This document shows positions 1-8,877 of a stretch of 64,000 bases of DNA, one piece after another. Made by a program: the position numbers and the translations under genes. Position 1 is the first letter of the stretch; each line of letters starts with the position of its first letter. The stretch spans positions 2,480,001-2,544,000 of the forward strand of contig NZ_CP114882.2 in assembly GCF_027474525.2 (NCBI RefSeq), read 5' to 3'. Under the pieces are notes generated by a model that saw nothing but the letters and a program-made list of their open reading frames with translations, was not told the origin of the DNA and made no database searches. Source of the DNA: Flavobacterium lacustre (GTDB lineage: Bacteria > Bacteroidota > Bacteroidia > Flavobacteriales > Flavobacteriaceae).

Positions 1-2
1 CC

Positions 3-932
3 ACAAAAGCGCTTTTTGATTTCTTGAATCTGTTAAACAGCGATTCGGAATTAGCAAATCAATTGTTAAGTACCTTTACTTTTTGTTGCATTCCGATTTT
101 AAATCCGGATGGTGCTACTTTATATACACGAGAAAATGCTAATAAAATTGATTTAAATCGTGATTCTCAAAATTTGACACAGCCAGAAAGCAGGGTCTTG
201 CGAGAAACTTTTGAATCATTTGAACCGCACTATTGCTTTAATTTGCATGATCAGCGTACTATTTTTGGAGTTGGAAGTACTGGAAAACCAGCAACTTTAT
301 CCTTTTTGGCGCCTTCTTATAATGAAGAAAGAGAGATTAATGATTCTCGATTGAAAGCAATTAATTTAATTGCGGGAATAAATGATGTTTTGCAACAATA
401 TATACCGGGGCAAGTGGGGCGTTTTGATGATTCATTTAATATTAACTGTATTGGCGATACGTTTCAGTATTTAGGTGTTCCGACAGTGTTGTTTGAAGCA
501 GGACATTTTCCGAATGATTATCAAAGAGAAGAAACTCGAAAATATGTTTTTATGGCACTTGTGTCGAGTTTTACGATACTTAGCGAAAACGATATAGTTA
601 GCAATGGAATTAATAAATATTTGAATATTTCACAAAATAAAGTCGTTTTTTATGATTTAATGTATAAAAACATCAGAATAAATTATGATGGTATTGAAAA
701 AATCACCAATTTTGCAGCACAATACAAAGAAGAATTGGTTGATGGTCAGATTTGTTTTAATGCTTACATTAGTCAAATTGGCGATTTAGAAAATCATTTT
801 GGTCATGTGGAGTATGATGCTGAAGAAGCTTTATATAAAGATGATTATGATAATTTTCCGAAATTAAATCAAAAGGCTAATTTTTATTTAAATAATAACA
901 TGAAATTTGTTAATGGATTAGTAAAAATTTAA
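3..932 (+). CDS. M14-family zinc carboxypeptidase-like protein, 5' truncated by window edge
   Basis: The reading frame is open to the left edge, so the gene starts outside the window; the TTG at 24 is not a convincing start. About 310 residues are visible. The text NPDGATLYTRENAN, then LNRDSQN, then CFNLHDQRT fits the middle of an M14 metallocarboxypeptidase, where Asn/Arg residues bind substrate and a His ligates zinc. LFEAGHFPND near residue 165 looks like the segment with the catalytic Glu. The first zinc motif (HxxE) would lie upstream and cannot be checked. The last ~110 residues are a tail of unclear function. Inferred role: cleavage of C-terminal residues or amide-linked substrates. 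Family fairly sure, substrate unknown. Confidence 0.75.
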   Translation, partial: TKALFDFLNLLNSDSELANQLLSTFTFCCIPILNPDGATLYTRENANKIDLNRDSQNLTQPESRVLRETFESFEPHYCFNLHDQRTIFGVGSTGKPATLSFLAPSYNEEREINDSRLKAINLIAGINDVLQQYIPGQVGRFDDSFNINCIGDTFQYLGVPTVLFEAGHFPNDYQREETRKYVFMALVSSFTILSENDIVSNGINKYLNISQNKVVFYDLMYKNIRINYDGIEKITNFAAQYKEELVDGQICFNAYISQIGDLENHFGHVEYDAEEALYKDDYDNFPKLNQKANFYLNNNMKFVNGLVKI

Positions 933-1009
933 TTTATTTATCGATTTCTTATTTTTTATGTATATTTTTATACTTTGTAATAGTAATTAGTAATATTAAT
1001 TAAAGAATT

Positions 1010-1489
1010 ATGAGTAAGTTTCGTTTAGATGAAGTAGATCATCAGATATTAGATATGTTGATTGACAACACAAGAGTTCCTTTTACGGATATTGCAAAAA
1101 AATTATTAATTTCTGCGGGAACAGTTCACGTTAGGGTTAAAAAAATGGAAGATGCCGGTATTATAATGGGGTCTTCACTAGTTCTTGATTATGATAAATT
1201 AGGATATTCTTTTATTGCTTATGTTGGAGTTTTTCTTAATAATACTTCTCAGACTAAATTTGTTTTGGAACGTATCAATGAGATTCCTTTTGTAACCGTA
1301 GCTTCTGTGACTACAGGAAAATTCAATATCTTTTGTAAAATTAGAGCAAAAGATACTAAACATGCTAAAGATGTAATCTTTATGATAGATGATATCGATG
1401 GTGTTTACAGAACAGAAACGATGATTTCACTTGAAGAAAGCATAAATGATAAGAAGCGCTTGATGCATACTATATTTAAAAATATGTAA
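1010..1489 (+). CDS. Lrp/AsnC-family transcriptional regulator
   Basis: 159 residues, the usual size for this family. Residues 5-60 form the N-terminal winged helix-turn-helix (LDEVDHQILDML, then DIAKKLLISAGTVHVRVKKME). Residues 65-150 form the alpha/beta ligand-binding domain (RAM/ACT-like) that assembles dimers and octamers and normally senses an amino acid. It stands alone between the M14 peptidase gene and ppc, with its own terminator behind it. The effector and targets cannot be read from sequence. Confidence 0.92.
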   Translation: MSKFRLDEVDHQILDMLIDNTRVPFTDIAKKLLISAGTVHVRVKKMEDAGIIMGSSLVLDYDKLGYSFIAYVGVFLNNTSQTKFVLERINEIPFVTVASVTTGKFNIFCKIRAKDTKHAKDVIFMIDDIDGVYRTETMISLEESINDKKRLMHTIFKNM

Positions 1490-1515
1490 TTAATCTTGAA
1501 TGCTATATAAAATAT

Positions 1516-1544
1516 AACCTCAAGTTAATTCTTGGGGTTTTTTT
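1516..1544 (+). terminator. Intrinsic terminator after the Lrp gene
   Basis: Nine-base stem AACCTCAAG/CTTGGGGTT (one G-T pair) followed by a T run, 27 bases after the stop codon. Confidence 0.85.
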
Positions 1545-1583
1545 ATGAAAAACCGACTAAATTAAACCAACTATAACAAAATT

Positions 1584-4169
1584 ATGTATACACTGCCTAA
1601 AATTGAACGTTTCAATCAAGACGTTCTCTCTAAATATCATATTTACAACAGTGTCTTTATCACGTTGCCTTTTGATTCTATAGATAATACAGGGGTTTTA
1701 CTTCCTTTATTTACAGATATTTGTGAAACAGGGTTTAAAAAACAGGAAACTCCGGGAGAGATTGTCAATTTTTTTGCTCAAAAATATTTGCATACAGATT
1801 CAGAAGAGGATAAAATCGATTTGATGTTTCGTTTTATTCAATATATTGAGCGTCAAATTGTTTTGTTTGATGCTATTGAAGATGCTGCGTTTCCGGTTGT
1901 GAATAACATGGAAGGAAGAGGTTCGCTTCGAGATATTAAAGAAAAAGCGGATGCTAAAAATAATACCGAAGAGTTGATTGAGTTTCTGGAAAATTTCAAT
2001 GTTCGAACTGTTTTAACAGCACATCCAACACAGTTTTATCCTGGTGCTGTACTCGGAATTATCAATGATTTGACAAATGCAATCCGTAAAAACGATTTAC
2101 TTGATATTAAACAATTATTAGCTCAATTAGGAAAAACGCCTTTTATTCAAATTGAAAAACCAAATCCTTTTGACGAGGCTGTAAGTTTGATTTGGTATTT
2201 AGAAAATGTGTTTTACGAAACTGCCGGTGAAATGGTGCATTATCTTGAAAAGAATTTATTTCACGGTAATTCTATCAAAAATCCTATAATTAAATTGGGC
2301 TTTTGGCCTGGAGGAGATCGTGACGGTAATCCCTTTGTCACAACTGAAATTACATTAAAAGTTGCTGAACGTTTAAGAACTTCAATATTGAAATGTTATT
2401 ACATCGAAATGAGAAGTTTGAAACGTAAGTTAACATTCTCAGGTGTAGATGTTTTGGTATCTGAATTAGAACAAAAACTTTATCGTTCTGTTTTTTATTC
2501 AAAAGGAGAAATTTATATTACTTTAGAGGAGTTTAAAACCCAATTAAACAAGATAAAATTCATTATACAAGAACAACATCAGTCTTTGTATTTAGACGAA
2601 TTAGAGGCGTTGCTTATCAAAGTTAATTTGTTTGGTTTTCATTTTGCTTCTTTAGATATTCGTCAAAATAGTAAGATACATGATGCTGTTTTTAATGATG
2701 TCGTGAATTTTTATTTGAAATCGAATGCGGACGTTTTTCCAGAGAACTATTTTGAACTTTCGGAACAAGAGAAGTTTGAGGTTCTGTCAAGCATAAATGG
2801 AAATTTAGACGCAAATGTTTTTGATAATGAAATGACACGCTCTACAATTGAGTCTATTCAAGCTATTAAATCGATACAAGAAAAGAACGGTGAATATGGT
2901 GCAAATCGTTATATCATAAGTAATAACGAAAGCGCACTGAATGTAATGGAAACGTTTGCATTATTCCGTTTGAGTAATTGGCAAGACCCAACAGTTGATA
3001 TTATACCACTTTTTGAATCGGTGGATGATTTGCAAAATGCGCATGCCATTATGGAAAAATTATATACCAATCCTGCATATGCGAAGCATTTAGTGAATAG
3101 AAATATGAAGCAAACAATTATGCTTGGTTTTTCTGACGGTACAAAAGATGGTGGATATTTGATGGCAAACTGGAGTATTTATAAAGCAAAAGAGGAGCTT
3201 ACCGAAATTTCAAGAAAATACGGAATTAAAGCTATTTTCTTTGATGGTAGAGGTGGTCCGCCAGCACGTGGAGGTGGTAAAACACATAAATTCTATGCTT
3301 CATTAGGTCCAAATATTGAGAATAATGAGATTCAGGTTACGGTACAAGGACAAACGATTAGTTCTAATTTTGGAACTTTAGATTCTTGTCGTTACAATTT
3401 AGAGAACTTATTGAGTGCAGGAGCTACCAATCAGGTTTTTAACAAAGGACAAAATAGGTTATCCACTGATGAAAAAGAAATTTTAGATCAATTGGCTGAA
3501 TTTGGATATCAAAAATATTTGAATTTTAAGAATCATCCAAAATTCATTCCTTATTTAGAGCAGATGAGTACTTTGAAATATTACGCTAAAACGAATATTG
3601 GTAGTCGTCCGTCTAAAAGAAGCAAATCAGAACATTTAGATTTCGCAGATTTGCGTGCAATACCTTTTGTTGGTTCTTGGAGTCAATTAAAGCAAAATGT
3701 ACCAGGGTTTTTTGGGGTAGGTTCTGCGTTAAAGCATTTTGAAGATACAAATCAATGGGATAAGGTTCAGGATTTATATGACAACTCTTTGTTTGTAAAA
3801 ACTTTATTAGAAAACAGTATGATGTCATTGGCAAAATCATTTTTTCCATTGACTGCTTATATGAGAAAAGATCCTGAATTTGGAGAATTTTGGCAAATTA
3901 TTTATGATGAATTTTTAGAAACTAAAAGATTGTTGTTGAAAATTGCAGGTCATAAAGAATTAATGGAGAACTATCCTGACGGTAAAGCATCAATTCAAAT
4001 TAGAGAGCGTATTGTGTTGCCTTTGTTGACGATACAACAATATGCACTAACCAAAATTAATGAGTTGAATAAAGAAAAAAATCCAAATGAGGAGCTAATT
4101 AAAGTATATGAAAAGATTGTAACCCGCTCTCTTTTTGGTAACACAAATGCAAGTAGGAATTCAGCTTAA
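1584..4169 (+). CDS. ppc: Phosphoenolpyruvate carboxylase
   Basis: 861 residues, normal for bacterial PEPC. It carboxylates PEP with bicarbonate to oxaloacetate, refilling the TCA cycle. Seen: TAHPTQ around residue 146 (catalytic His), GGDRDGNPFVT around 243, and the glycine-rich FDGRGGPPARGGG loop around 552. That loop deviates from the enterobacterial FHGRGG form, and the C-terminus reads NTNASRNSA rather than the textbook RNTG-type end. Both differences still fit the family. The gene is preceded by a terminator and followed after 28 bases by a DinB-like gene, so the two may be co-transcribed. Confidence 0.93.
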   Translation: MYTLPKIERFNQDVLSKYHIYNSVFITLPFDSIDNTGVLLPLFTDICETGFKKQETPGEIVNFFAQKYLHTDSEEDKIDLMFRFIQYIERQIVLFDAIEDAAFPVVNNMEGRGSLRDIKEKADAKNNTEELIEFLENFNVRTVLTAHPTQFYPGAVLGIINDLTNAIRKNDLLDIKQLLAQLGKTPFIQIEKPNPFDEAVSLIWYLENVFYETAGEMVHYLEKNLFHGNSIKNPIIKLGFWPGGDRDGNPFVTTEITLKVAERLRTSILKCYYIEMRSLKRKLTFSGVDVLVSELEQKLYRSVFYSKGEIYITLEEFKTQLNKIKFIIQEQHQSLYLDELEALLIKVNLFGFHFASLDIRQNSKIHDAVFNDVVNFYLKSNADVFPENYFELSEQEKFEVLSSINGNLDANVFDNEMTRSTIESIQAIKSIQEKNGEYGANRYIISNNESALNVMETFALFRLSNWQDPTVDIIPLFESVDDLQNAHAIMEKLYTNPAYAKHLVNRNMKQTIMLGFSDGTKDGGYLMANWSIYKAKEELTEISRKYGIKAIFFDGRGGPPARGGGKTHKFYASLGPNIENNEIQVTVQGQTISSNFGTLDSCRYNLENLLSAGATNQVFNKGQNRLSTDEKEILDQLAEFGYQKYLNFKNHPKFIPYLEQMSTLKYYAKTNIGSRPSKRSKSEHLDFADLRAIPFVGSWSQLKQNVPGFFGVGSALKHFEDTNQWDKVQDLYDNSLFVKTLLENSMMSLAKSFFPLTAYMRKDPEFGEFWQIIYDEFLETKRLLLKIAGHKELMENYPDGKASIQIRERIVLPLLTIQQYALTKINELNKEKNPNEELIKVYEKIVTRSLFGNTNASRNSA

Positions 4170-4197
4170 TTCAGGTTTTTAATAAAAAGTAAAAGGT

Positions 4198-4713
4198 ATG
4201 AATTCAAATCAATTACCAGTAAATGAATATTCAAATTTTAACGCAACTTATATCAAAGCCGCTGCAAATGTAGAATTGATAGAAGAATTGGAAATTTGTT
4301 TACATGAATTTATTCGTTTTGTCCAAAATATTCCAATGGATAAATTCGATTATCGGTATGCCGAAGGAAAATGGACAATAAAGGATATTATTCAGCATGT
4401 GATTGATACGGAACGTATTTTTGCGTATAGAGCTTTGCGAATTTCCAGAAATGATACCACTCCGTTGCCAGGTTTTGAGGAAAATGATTATGTAGAAAAC
4501 ACAAAAGCTAACGAAAGAGGTATTCAGGATTTATTAGCTGAATTCTCTGCGGTTCGTTACGCAGCCTTATTTCTTTTTAAGAGTTTTTCAGAAGAGCAAT
4601 TAAAAAGAATAGGAACGGCATCAGGAACGGTGATTTCTGTTCGTGCCATAGGTTTTATAATTATTGGACATCAAAAACACCATCAGAATGTTTTTCAAGA
4701 AAGATATTTGTAG
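4198..4713 (+). CDS. DinB-superfamily protein
   Basis: 171 residues, a four-helix-bundle DinB/YfiT-type protein. Seen: KWTIKDIIQHVIDTER and, near the C-terminus, IGHQKHHQNVFQ. The spaced His residues are the usual metal ligands of this family. Family members are metal-dependent thiol-related enzymes or damage-inducible proteins; the specific reaction cannot be named. It runs convergently into the glycosylase gene, with one base between the two stop codons. Confidence 0.85.
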   Translation: MNSNQLPVNEYSNFNATYIKAAANVELIEELEICLHEFIRFVQNIPMDKFDYRYAEGKWTIKDIIQHVIDTERIFAYRALRISRNDTTPLPGFEENDYVENTKANERGIQDLLAEFSAVRYAALFLFKSFSEEQLKRIGTASGTVISVRAIGFIIIGHQKHHQNVFQERYL

Positions 4714-4714
4714 A

Positions 4715-5197
4715 TTATAGAAAACCTGTTGACCAAATTTTCAATTTGTTTTCAAAAGACATTGTATTAGCAGGACTAGTCGAAGGCATCACATAATACG
4801 TGATGCCTTCTATTTGCCCGAATTTTTTAATAAAATACTTGTGACTTTCTTTTCCGTTAAAAACAATGGTATGAATTGCCGGGTATTGTTTGAATAGCAT
4901 TCCAAAATCATTTTCTTTATGATTTTTGATATGTATGTCTAAACTTCCTTTTCTTTCACAATTTTCAAGAACATCCCAAAGTCCAATTTTATTTTTTTGC
5001 AGTAATTGTATTTTTTCTTCAAAACTATCAGAAACCGGCAAAGTATCAAACAAAGTATACATGATTCTCCAAAAATGGTTTCTCGGGTTTCCATAATATT
5101 CCTGCTTAGTCAACGAAGCTATGCCGGGCATTGTTCCTAAAATCAAAATTTTAGTGTTAGAATCTACAAATGCCGGAAAGGAATTGATCATATACAT
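4715..5197 (-). CDS. DNA-deoxyinosine (hypoxanthine) glycosylase, UDG superfamily
   Basis: 160 residues. The start NSFPAFVDSNTKILILGTMPG and the block YYGNPRNHFWRIM match the UDG-superfamily branch that removes deaminated purines (hypoxanthine DNA glycosylase type). The GTMPG loop corresponds to motif A and the C-terminal segment STSPAN to the DNA-intercalation motif. It lies 7 bases downstream of recQ on the same strand, so a repair operon is plausible. Superfamily sure; the deoxyinosine preference is inferred from the YYGNPRN signature. Confidence 0.82.
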   Translation of the reverse strand: MYMINSFPAFVDSNTKILILGTMPGIASLTKQEYYGNPRNHFWRIMYTLFDTLPVSDSFEEKIQLLQKNKIGLWDVLENCERKGSLDIHIKNHKENDFGMLFKQYPAIHTIVFNGKESHKYFIKKFGQIEGITYYVMPSTSPANTMSFENKLKIWSTGFL

Positions 5198-5204
5198 TGA
5201 TTTT

Positions 5205-7313
5205 TTACACTAAATTCTCTTTTTCTAAAATTGCTAACGCTAAACGTATTTTTTCATAAGCCATTTTTTCTTCAAAAAAATCAAAATACGGTTTTAGTGC
5301 ATTTGGCGCATCTAGTTTTTGTTGCGCTTCGGCAATTTGTTCGACTTCTTCTTTTGAGATAAACGGACTTAGGTCGATTGCTTCTCCATCAACATATAAT
5401 TTTGCTAAATGTGACATAATAGTTCCAATGCCTAGTTTTCGCTGTTGCGAAATTTCCTCAGCCGAAAATCCTTTTAGGTATAATTCTAATGTTTCTTTAT
5501 AAGTTGTGGCTTCTTTTTTCCTTTTTAAAGGTTTGTTTTTTTCAAAATCGATAATAACTTTAATGAAGACATCTCCATATTTTTCAAGTTTTGCTTTTCC
5601 GACTCCGTCAATTGCGATTAATTCTTGATCACTCATTGGTCTGTTAGTTTCCATTTGGCGCAAAGCTGCATCACTGAAAATCACGTAAGCTGGAACTTCT
5701 TCCTCTTTTGAAATTTCATAACGTAGTCTTCTAAGTGTTTCAAAAAGAGAATTGGCGATAGTTTTACTTTTCGGTTCTTTGCTCTCGGATTTTTCTATAT
5801 TGTTTTTCTGAACGGTATTCAGGAGTACTTTTTCTCCTTCAAACAATACTTTTTTGGCAAAAGCGGTTAATCTGATTTTGTTTTGTTGGTGAAAAGCAAT
5901 TTCGCAAAATCCTAAATTAATCAGTTGAATTAAATATTGGTTCCAATCGTACCAAGAAATATCATGACCAACGCCATAAGTTTTCAAATTTTGATATTCT
6001 TTTTCAAAAATGTATGCGTTTTTTGAACCTCTCAAAAAGTCAATAATTACGGGTAATGGCTCGCTTTCTTGAAGACGAATCACGGCTGACAATGCTTTTT
6101 GTGCAATAATTGTTCCGTCAAAAAAAGCAGGAGGGTTTTTGCAAATGTCACAGTTACCACAATTTTCGGTCACTAATTCACCAAAATAAGAAAGTAATAT
6201 TTTGCGACGGCAGCTCAGTGCGTCCGCGTATTGTTTCATTCTTTCGAGTTTGGCCAATTGTACTTCGGCATTTAAACCTTCAGAAGCAAACTTTTGTAAT
6301 TGAATGACATCTCCATAACTTTCGAATAGTATAGTTTCGGACGGTAATCCATCCCGACCGGCACGACCAATTTCCTGATAATAACCTTCAATGTTTTTGG
6401 GTAAATTGTAATGAATTACCCAGCGTACATTTGATTTGTCGATTCCCATGCCAAAAGCTATTGTCGCGCAAACTACTTGGCAATCGTCATTAATGAATTC
6501 ATCTTGGGTTTTAGAGCGAATTTTAGTGTCTAAACCTGCATGATAGGCTTTAGCATTAAGGCCGATTTTTTGTAATTTTTCGGCTAATTCTTCGGTTGTT
6601 TTTCTACTTAAACAATAGATAATTCCGGATTCATTAGGTTTTCCTTTTATAAAATCGATAATTTGTTTGACTCTGTCTAATGCGGGCCGAACTTCTAAGC
6701 TTAAATTTTTTCTATCAAAAGAAGCTACGAAAGTTTTAGCATTTTTAAGGTTTAATTGTTGGCTAATGTCTTTACGTGTAGCTTTATCAGCAGTGGCAGT
6801 TAAAGCAAGGATTGGAGTAGAAGGAAAGCGATTTTTTAGGTATCCTAAGTTGGTGTATGCAGGTCTAAAATCATGTCCCCAAGCCGAAATACAATGTGCT
6901 TCGTCAATTGCAATCAGACTTACTGTTGTTTGACTAAATACATTTTCTAAGTAGGATAAACTTTCGGGAGCGACATAAACCAGTTTCATCAGATTCGATT
7001 GTAAGTGATCTATATAAAATTGCTGTTCCGTTTCTGTTTGGCTGCTGTTGATAAAACAAGCTTCAATTCCGTTTGCTTTTAAACTGTCTACTTGATCTTT
7101 CATCAAGGCAATAAGTGGAGAAATCACAATCGTTATGCCGGGTAAAACTAAAGCAGGGAGTTGGAAACAAATTGATTTCCCTCCTCCGGTTGGCATAATG
7201 GCTAAAGTGTCCTGACCTGAAAGCACACAATTTATGATGGCTTCTTGATTGGGTCTGAATTTTTCAAACCCAAAATTCTCTTTTAATTTGGCGTGTAAAA
7301 TTTCTGTTGTCAT
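5205..7313 (-). CDS. recQ: ATP-dependent DNA helicase RecQ
   Basis: 702 residues with the standard RecQ plan. Walker A is MPTGGGKS near residue 45 and the DEAH box IDEAHCISAWGHDFR near 135. Helicase domain 2 ends in YYQEIGRAGRDG. The RQC zinc site has CRRK followed by CGNCDIC. An HRDC domain (DQELIAIDGVGKAKLEKYG) sits near residues 540-590. A C-terminal extension follows, with a helix-turn-helix-like stretch (GFSAEEISQQRKLGIGTI). It unwinds DNA 3'-5' in recombination and fork repair. A deoxyinosine glycosylase gene follows 7 bases downstream. Confidence 0.95.
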   Translation of the reverse strand: MTTEILHAKLKENFGFEKFRPNQEAIINCVLSGQDTLAIMPTGGGKSICFQLPALVLPGITIVISPLIALMKDQVDSLKANGIEACFINSSQTETEQQFYIDHLQSNLMKLVYVAPESLSYLENVFSQTTVSLIAIDEAHCISAWGHDFRPAYTNLGYLKNRFPSTPILALTATADKATRKDISQQLNLKNAKTFVASFDRKNLSLEVRPALDRVKQIIDFIKGKPNESGIIYCLSRKTTEELAEKLQKIGLNAKAYHAGLDTKIRSKTQDEFINDDCQVVCATIAFGMGIDKSNVRWVIHYNLPKNIEGYYQEIGRAGRDGLPSETILFESYGDVIQLQKFASEGLNAEVQLAKLERMKQYADALSCRRKILLSYFGELVTENCGNCDICKNPPAFFDGTIIAQKALSAVIRLQESEPLPVIIDFLRGSKNAYIFEKEYQNLKTYGVGHDISWYDWNQYLIQLINLGFCEIAFHQQNKIRLTAFAKKVLFEGEKVLLNTVQKNNIEKSESKEPKSKTIANSLFETLRRLRYEISKEEEVPAYVIFSDAALRQMETNRPMSDQELIAIDGVGKAKLEKYGDVFIKVIIDFEKNKPLKRKKEATTYKETLELYLKGFSAEEISQQRKLGIGTIMSHLAKLYVDGEAIDLSPFISKEEVEQIAEAQQKLDAPNALKPYFDFFEEKMAYEKIRLALAILEKENLV

Positions 7314-7343
7314 TATGGCGTATATTTGAATTTCTAAGTTAAT

Positions 7344-7379
7344 AAAAAAAGGAACTCATTTTAGCGAGTTCCTTTTTTT
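7344..7379 (-). terminator. Intrinsic terminator behind the acidic-tail gene
   Basis: GGAACTC/GAGTTCC stem flanked by A and T runs on both sides, so it can work in either direction. It lies just after the stop of the 7399-7800 gene and before recQ. Confidence 0.85.
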
Positions 7380-7398
7380 ATTTTATTGATGAATAAAA

Positions 7399-7800
7399 TT
7401 AATCTTCATCATCATCTTCGTCGTCTTCGTCAGAGATTTCTTTATCATCTGCTTCGTCGTCGTCATCACTTTCGGAATCAGGTTTGTCCAGATTTTCATC
7501 TTCGTCGTCATCATCGTCAATGTCGTCATCGTCAAGGTCAAGACCTTTGATTGGTTCTACGACTTCGTCGATAATTTCATCATCTTCGTCAAAATTTTCA
7601 ATTCTGTCTGCTAATTTGGTGCTTACTTTTACTAAATAAATAGTATCCTCAGTTCGTACTTCGACAGCTTCAATTAATTCGTTTTTAGCATTTCTAAAAC
7701 GGATAATGTTCGAATCATCATAACCATCAGGAAATTTCTCTACCAAAAGGTTTAAAATTTCGTTGGTAAGTTTTGCGTAATCAACAATTACTCTTTTCAT
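7399..7800 (-). CDS. Conserved-looking hypothetical protein with a very acidic C-terminal tail
   Basis: 133 residues. The first ~75 form a compact mixed alpha/beta stretch (VDYAKLTNEILNLL, then IIRFRNAKNELIEAVEVRT, then TIYLVKVS). The last ~55 are almost only Asp and Glu with Ser and Lys breaks. I do not recognise a named family. Acidic tails occur in proteins that mimic DNA or bind basic partners, but no function is claimed. Its start lies 11 bases downstream of the deoxyhypusine synthase-like gene on the same strand, suggesting one transcript ending at the terminator at 7344-7379. Confidence 0.75.
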   Translation of the reverse strand: MKRVIVDYAKLTNEILNLLVEKFPDGYDDSNIIRFRNAKNELIEAVEVRTEDTIYLVKVSTKLADRIENFDEDDEIIDEVVEPIKGLDLDDDDIDDDDDEDENLDKPDSESDDDDEADDKEISDEDDEDDDED

Positions 7801-7811
7801 AAATTTTTATT

Positions 7812-8783
7812 CTATAAATCTAATAAATAAGCGAAAATTAAAGGTGCCACAATTGTAGCATCGGACTCAATAATGAACTTTGGCGTTTTGATATCTAATT
7901 TACCCCAAGTTATTTTTTCATTCGGTACCGCTCCAGAATACGAACCATAACTGGTTGTTGAGTCTGAAATCTGACAGAAATAGCTCCAAAAAGGAATATC
8001 ATGCATTTCCATATCTTGGTACAACATTGGTACAACGCATATTGGGAAATCACCTGCGATTCCTCCTCCAATTTGGAAGAATCCAACACCGTTTGTACTA
8101 TTTTTTGGATACCAATCAGATAAGAAAACCATATATTCTATACCAGATTTCATTGTAGAAGCTTTTAAATCTCCTTTTATAACATAGGAAGCAAAGATAT
8201 TACCCATGGTACTATCTTCCCATCCTGGAACAATAATTGGCAAGTTTTTCTCAGCAGCGGCATACATCCAGCTGTCTTTTAAGTCAATTTCATAATATTC
8301 TTCAAGAACACCAGAAAGTAACATTTTGTACATAAACTCATGTGGAAAATAACGTTCTCCTTTATCATCAGCATCTTTCCAGATTTTGTAAATGTGTTTT
8401 TGCAAACGACGGAATGCTTCATGCTCCGGAATACAAGTATCTGTAACTCTGTTTAGTCCTCTTTCTAATAAATCCCATTCGTCTTGTGGAGTCAAATCAC
8501 GGTAATTTGGTACTCTTTCATAGTGAGAATGAGCCACTAAATTCATGATATCTTCCTCTAAATTGGCACCTGTACAAGAAATAATTTGCACTTTATCCTG
8601 ACGGATTATTTCGGCAAAAATCTTTCCAATTTCAGCGGTACTCATTGCACCAGCCATGCTCACCATCATTTTTGCACCATTGGCTAATTGCTGTTCGTAT
8701 GCCTTTGCGGCATCAACTAAAGATGCAGAATTAAAATGCAAATAATGCTTTTCAATAAACTGACTGATTGGTCCTTTGCTCAT
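7812..8783 (-). CDS. Deoxyhypusine synthase-like protein
   Basis: 323 residues, full length for the DHS fold. Seen: MVSMAGAMSTAEIG and ISCTGANLEEDIMN (NAD-binding region), and SGAVPNEKITWGK, which keeps the active-site Lys that forms the enzyme-aminobutyl intermediate in eukaryotic DHS. Bacteria lack eIF5A, so the protein substrate of classical DHS is absent. Bacterial relatives probably transfer an aminobutyl group to a small amine such as agmatine or putrescine. The arginine decarboxylase gene immediately upstream supports a polyamine role. A TAAATTTG -7 element (minus strand, 8834-8841) may drive it. Confidence 0.87.
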   Translation of the reverse strand: MSKGPISQFIEKHYLHFNSASLVDAAKAYEQQLANGAKMMVSMAGAMSTAEIGKIFAEIIRQDKVQIISCTGANLEEDIMNLVAHSHYERVPNYRDLTPQDEWDLLERGLNRVTDTCIPEHEAFRRLQKHIYKIWKDADDKGERYFPHEFMYKMLLSGVLEEYYEIDLKDSWMYAAAEKNLPIIVPGWEDSTMGNIFASYVIKGDLKASTMKSGIEYMVFLSDWYPKNSTNGVGFFQIGGGIAGDFPICVVPMLYQDMEMHDIPFWSYFCQISDSTTSYGSYSGAVPNEKITWGKLDIKTPKFIIESDATIVAPLIFAYLLDL

Positions 8784-8877
8784 TTTTTTTAATTTAAAGA
8801 TTTAAAAATCGAAAAGGTTGAAAGATATGCATCCAAATTTAACGAATTTTTAAATTGACTAATTGTGTATTTAATAA

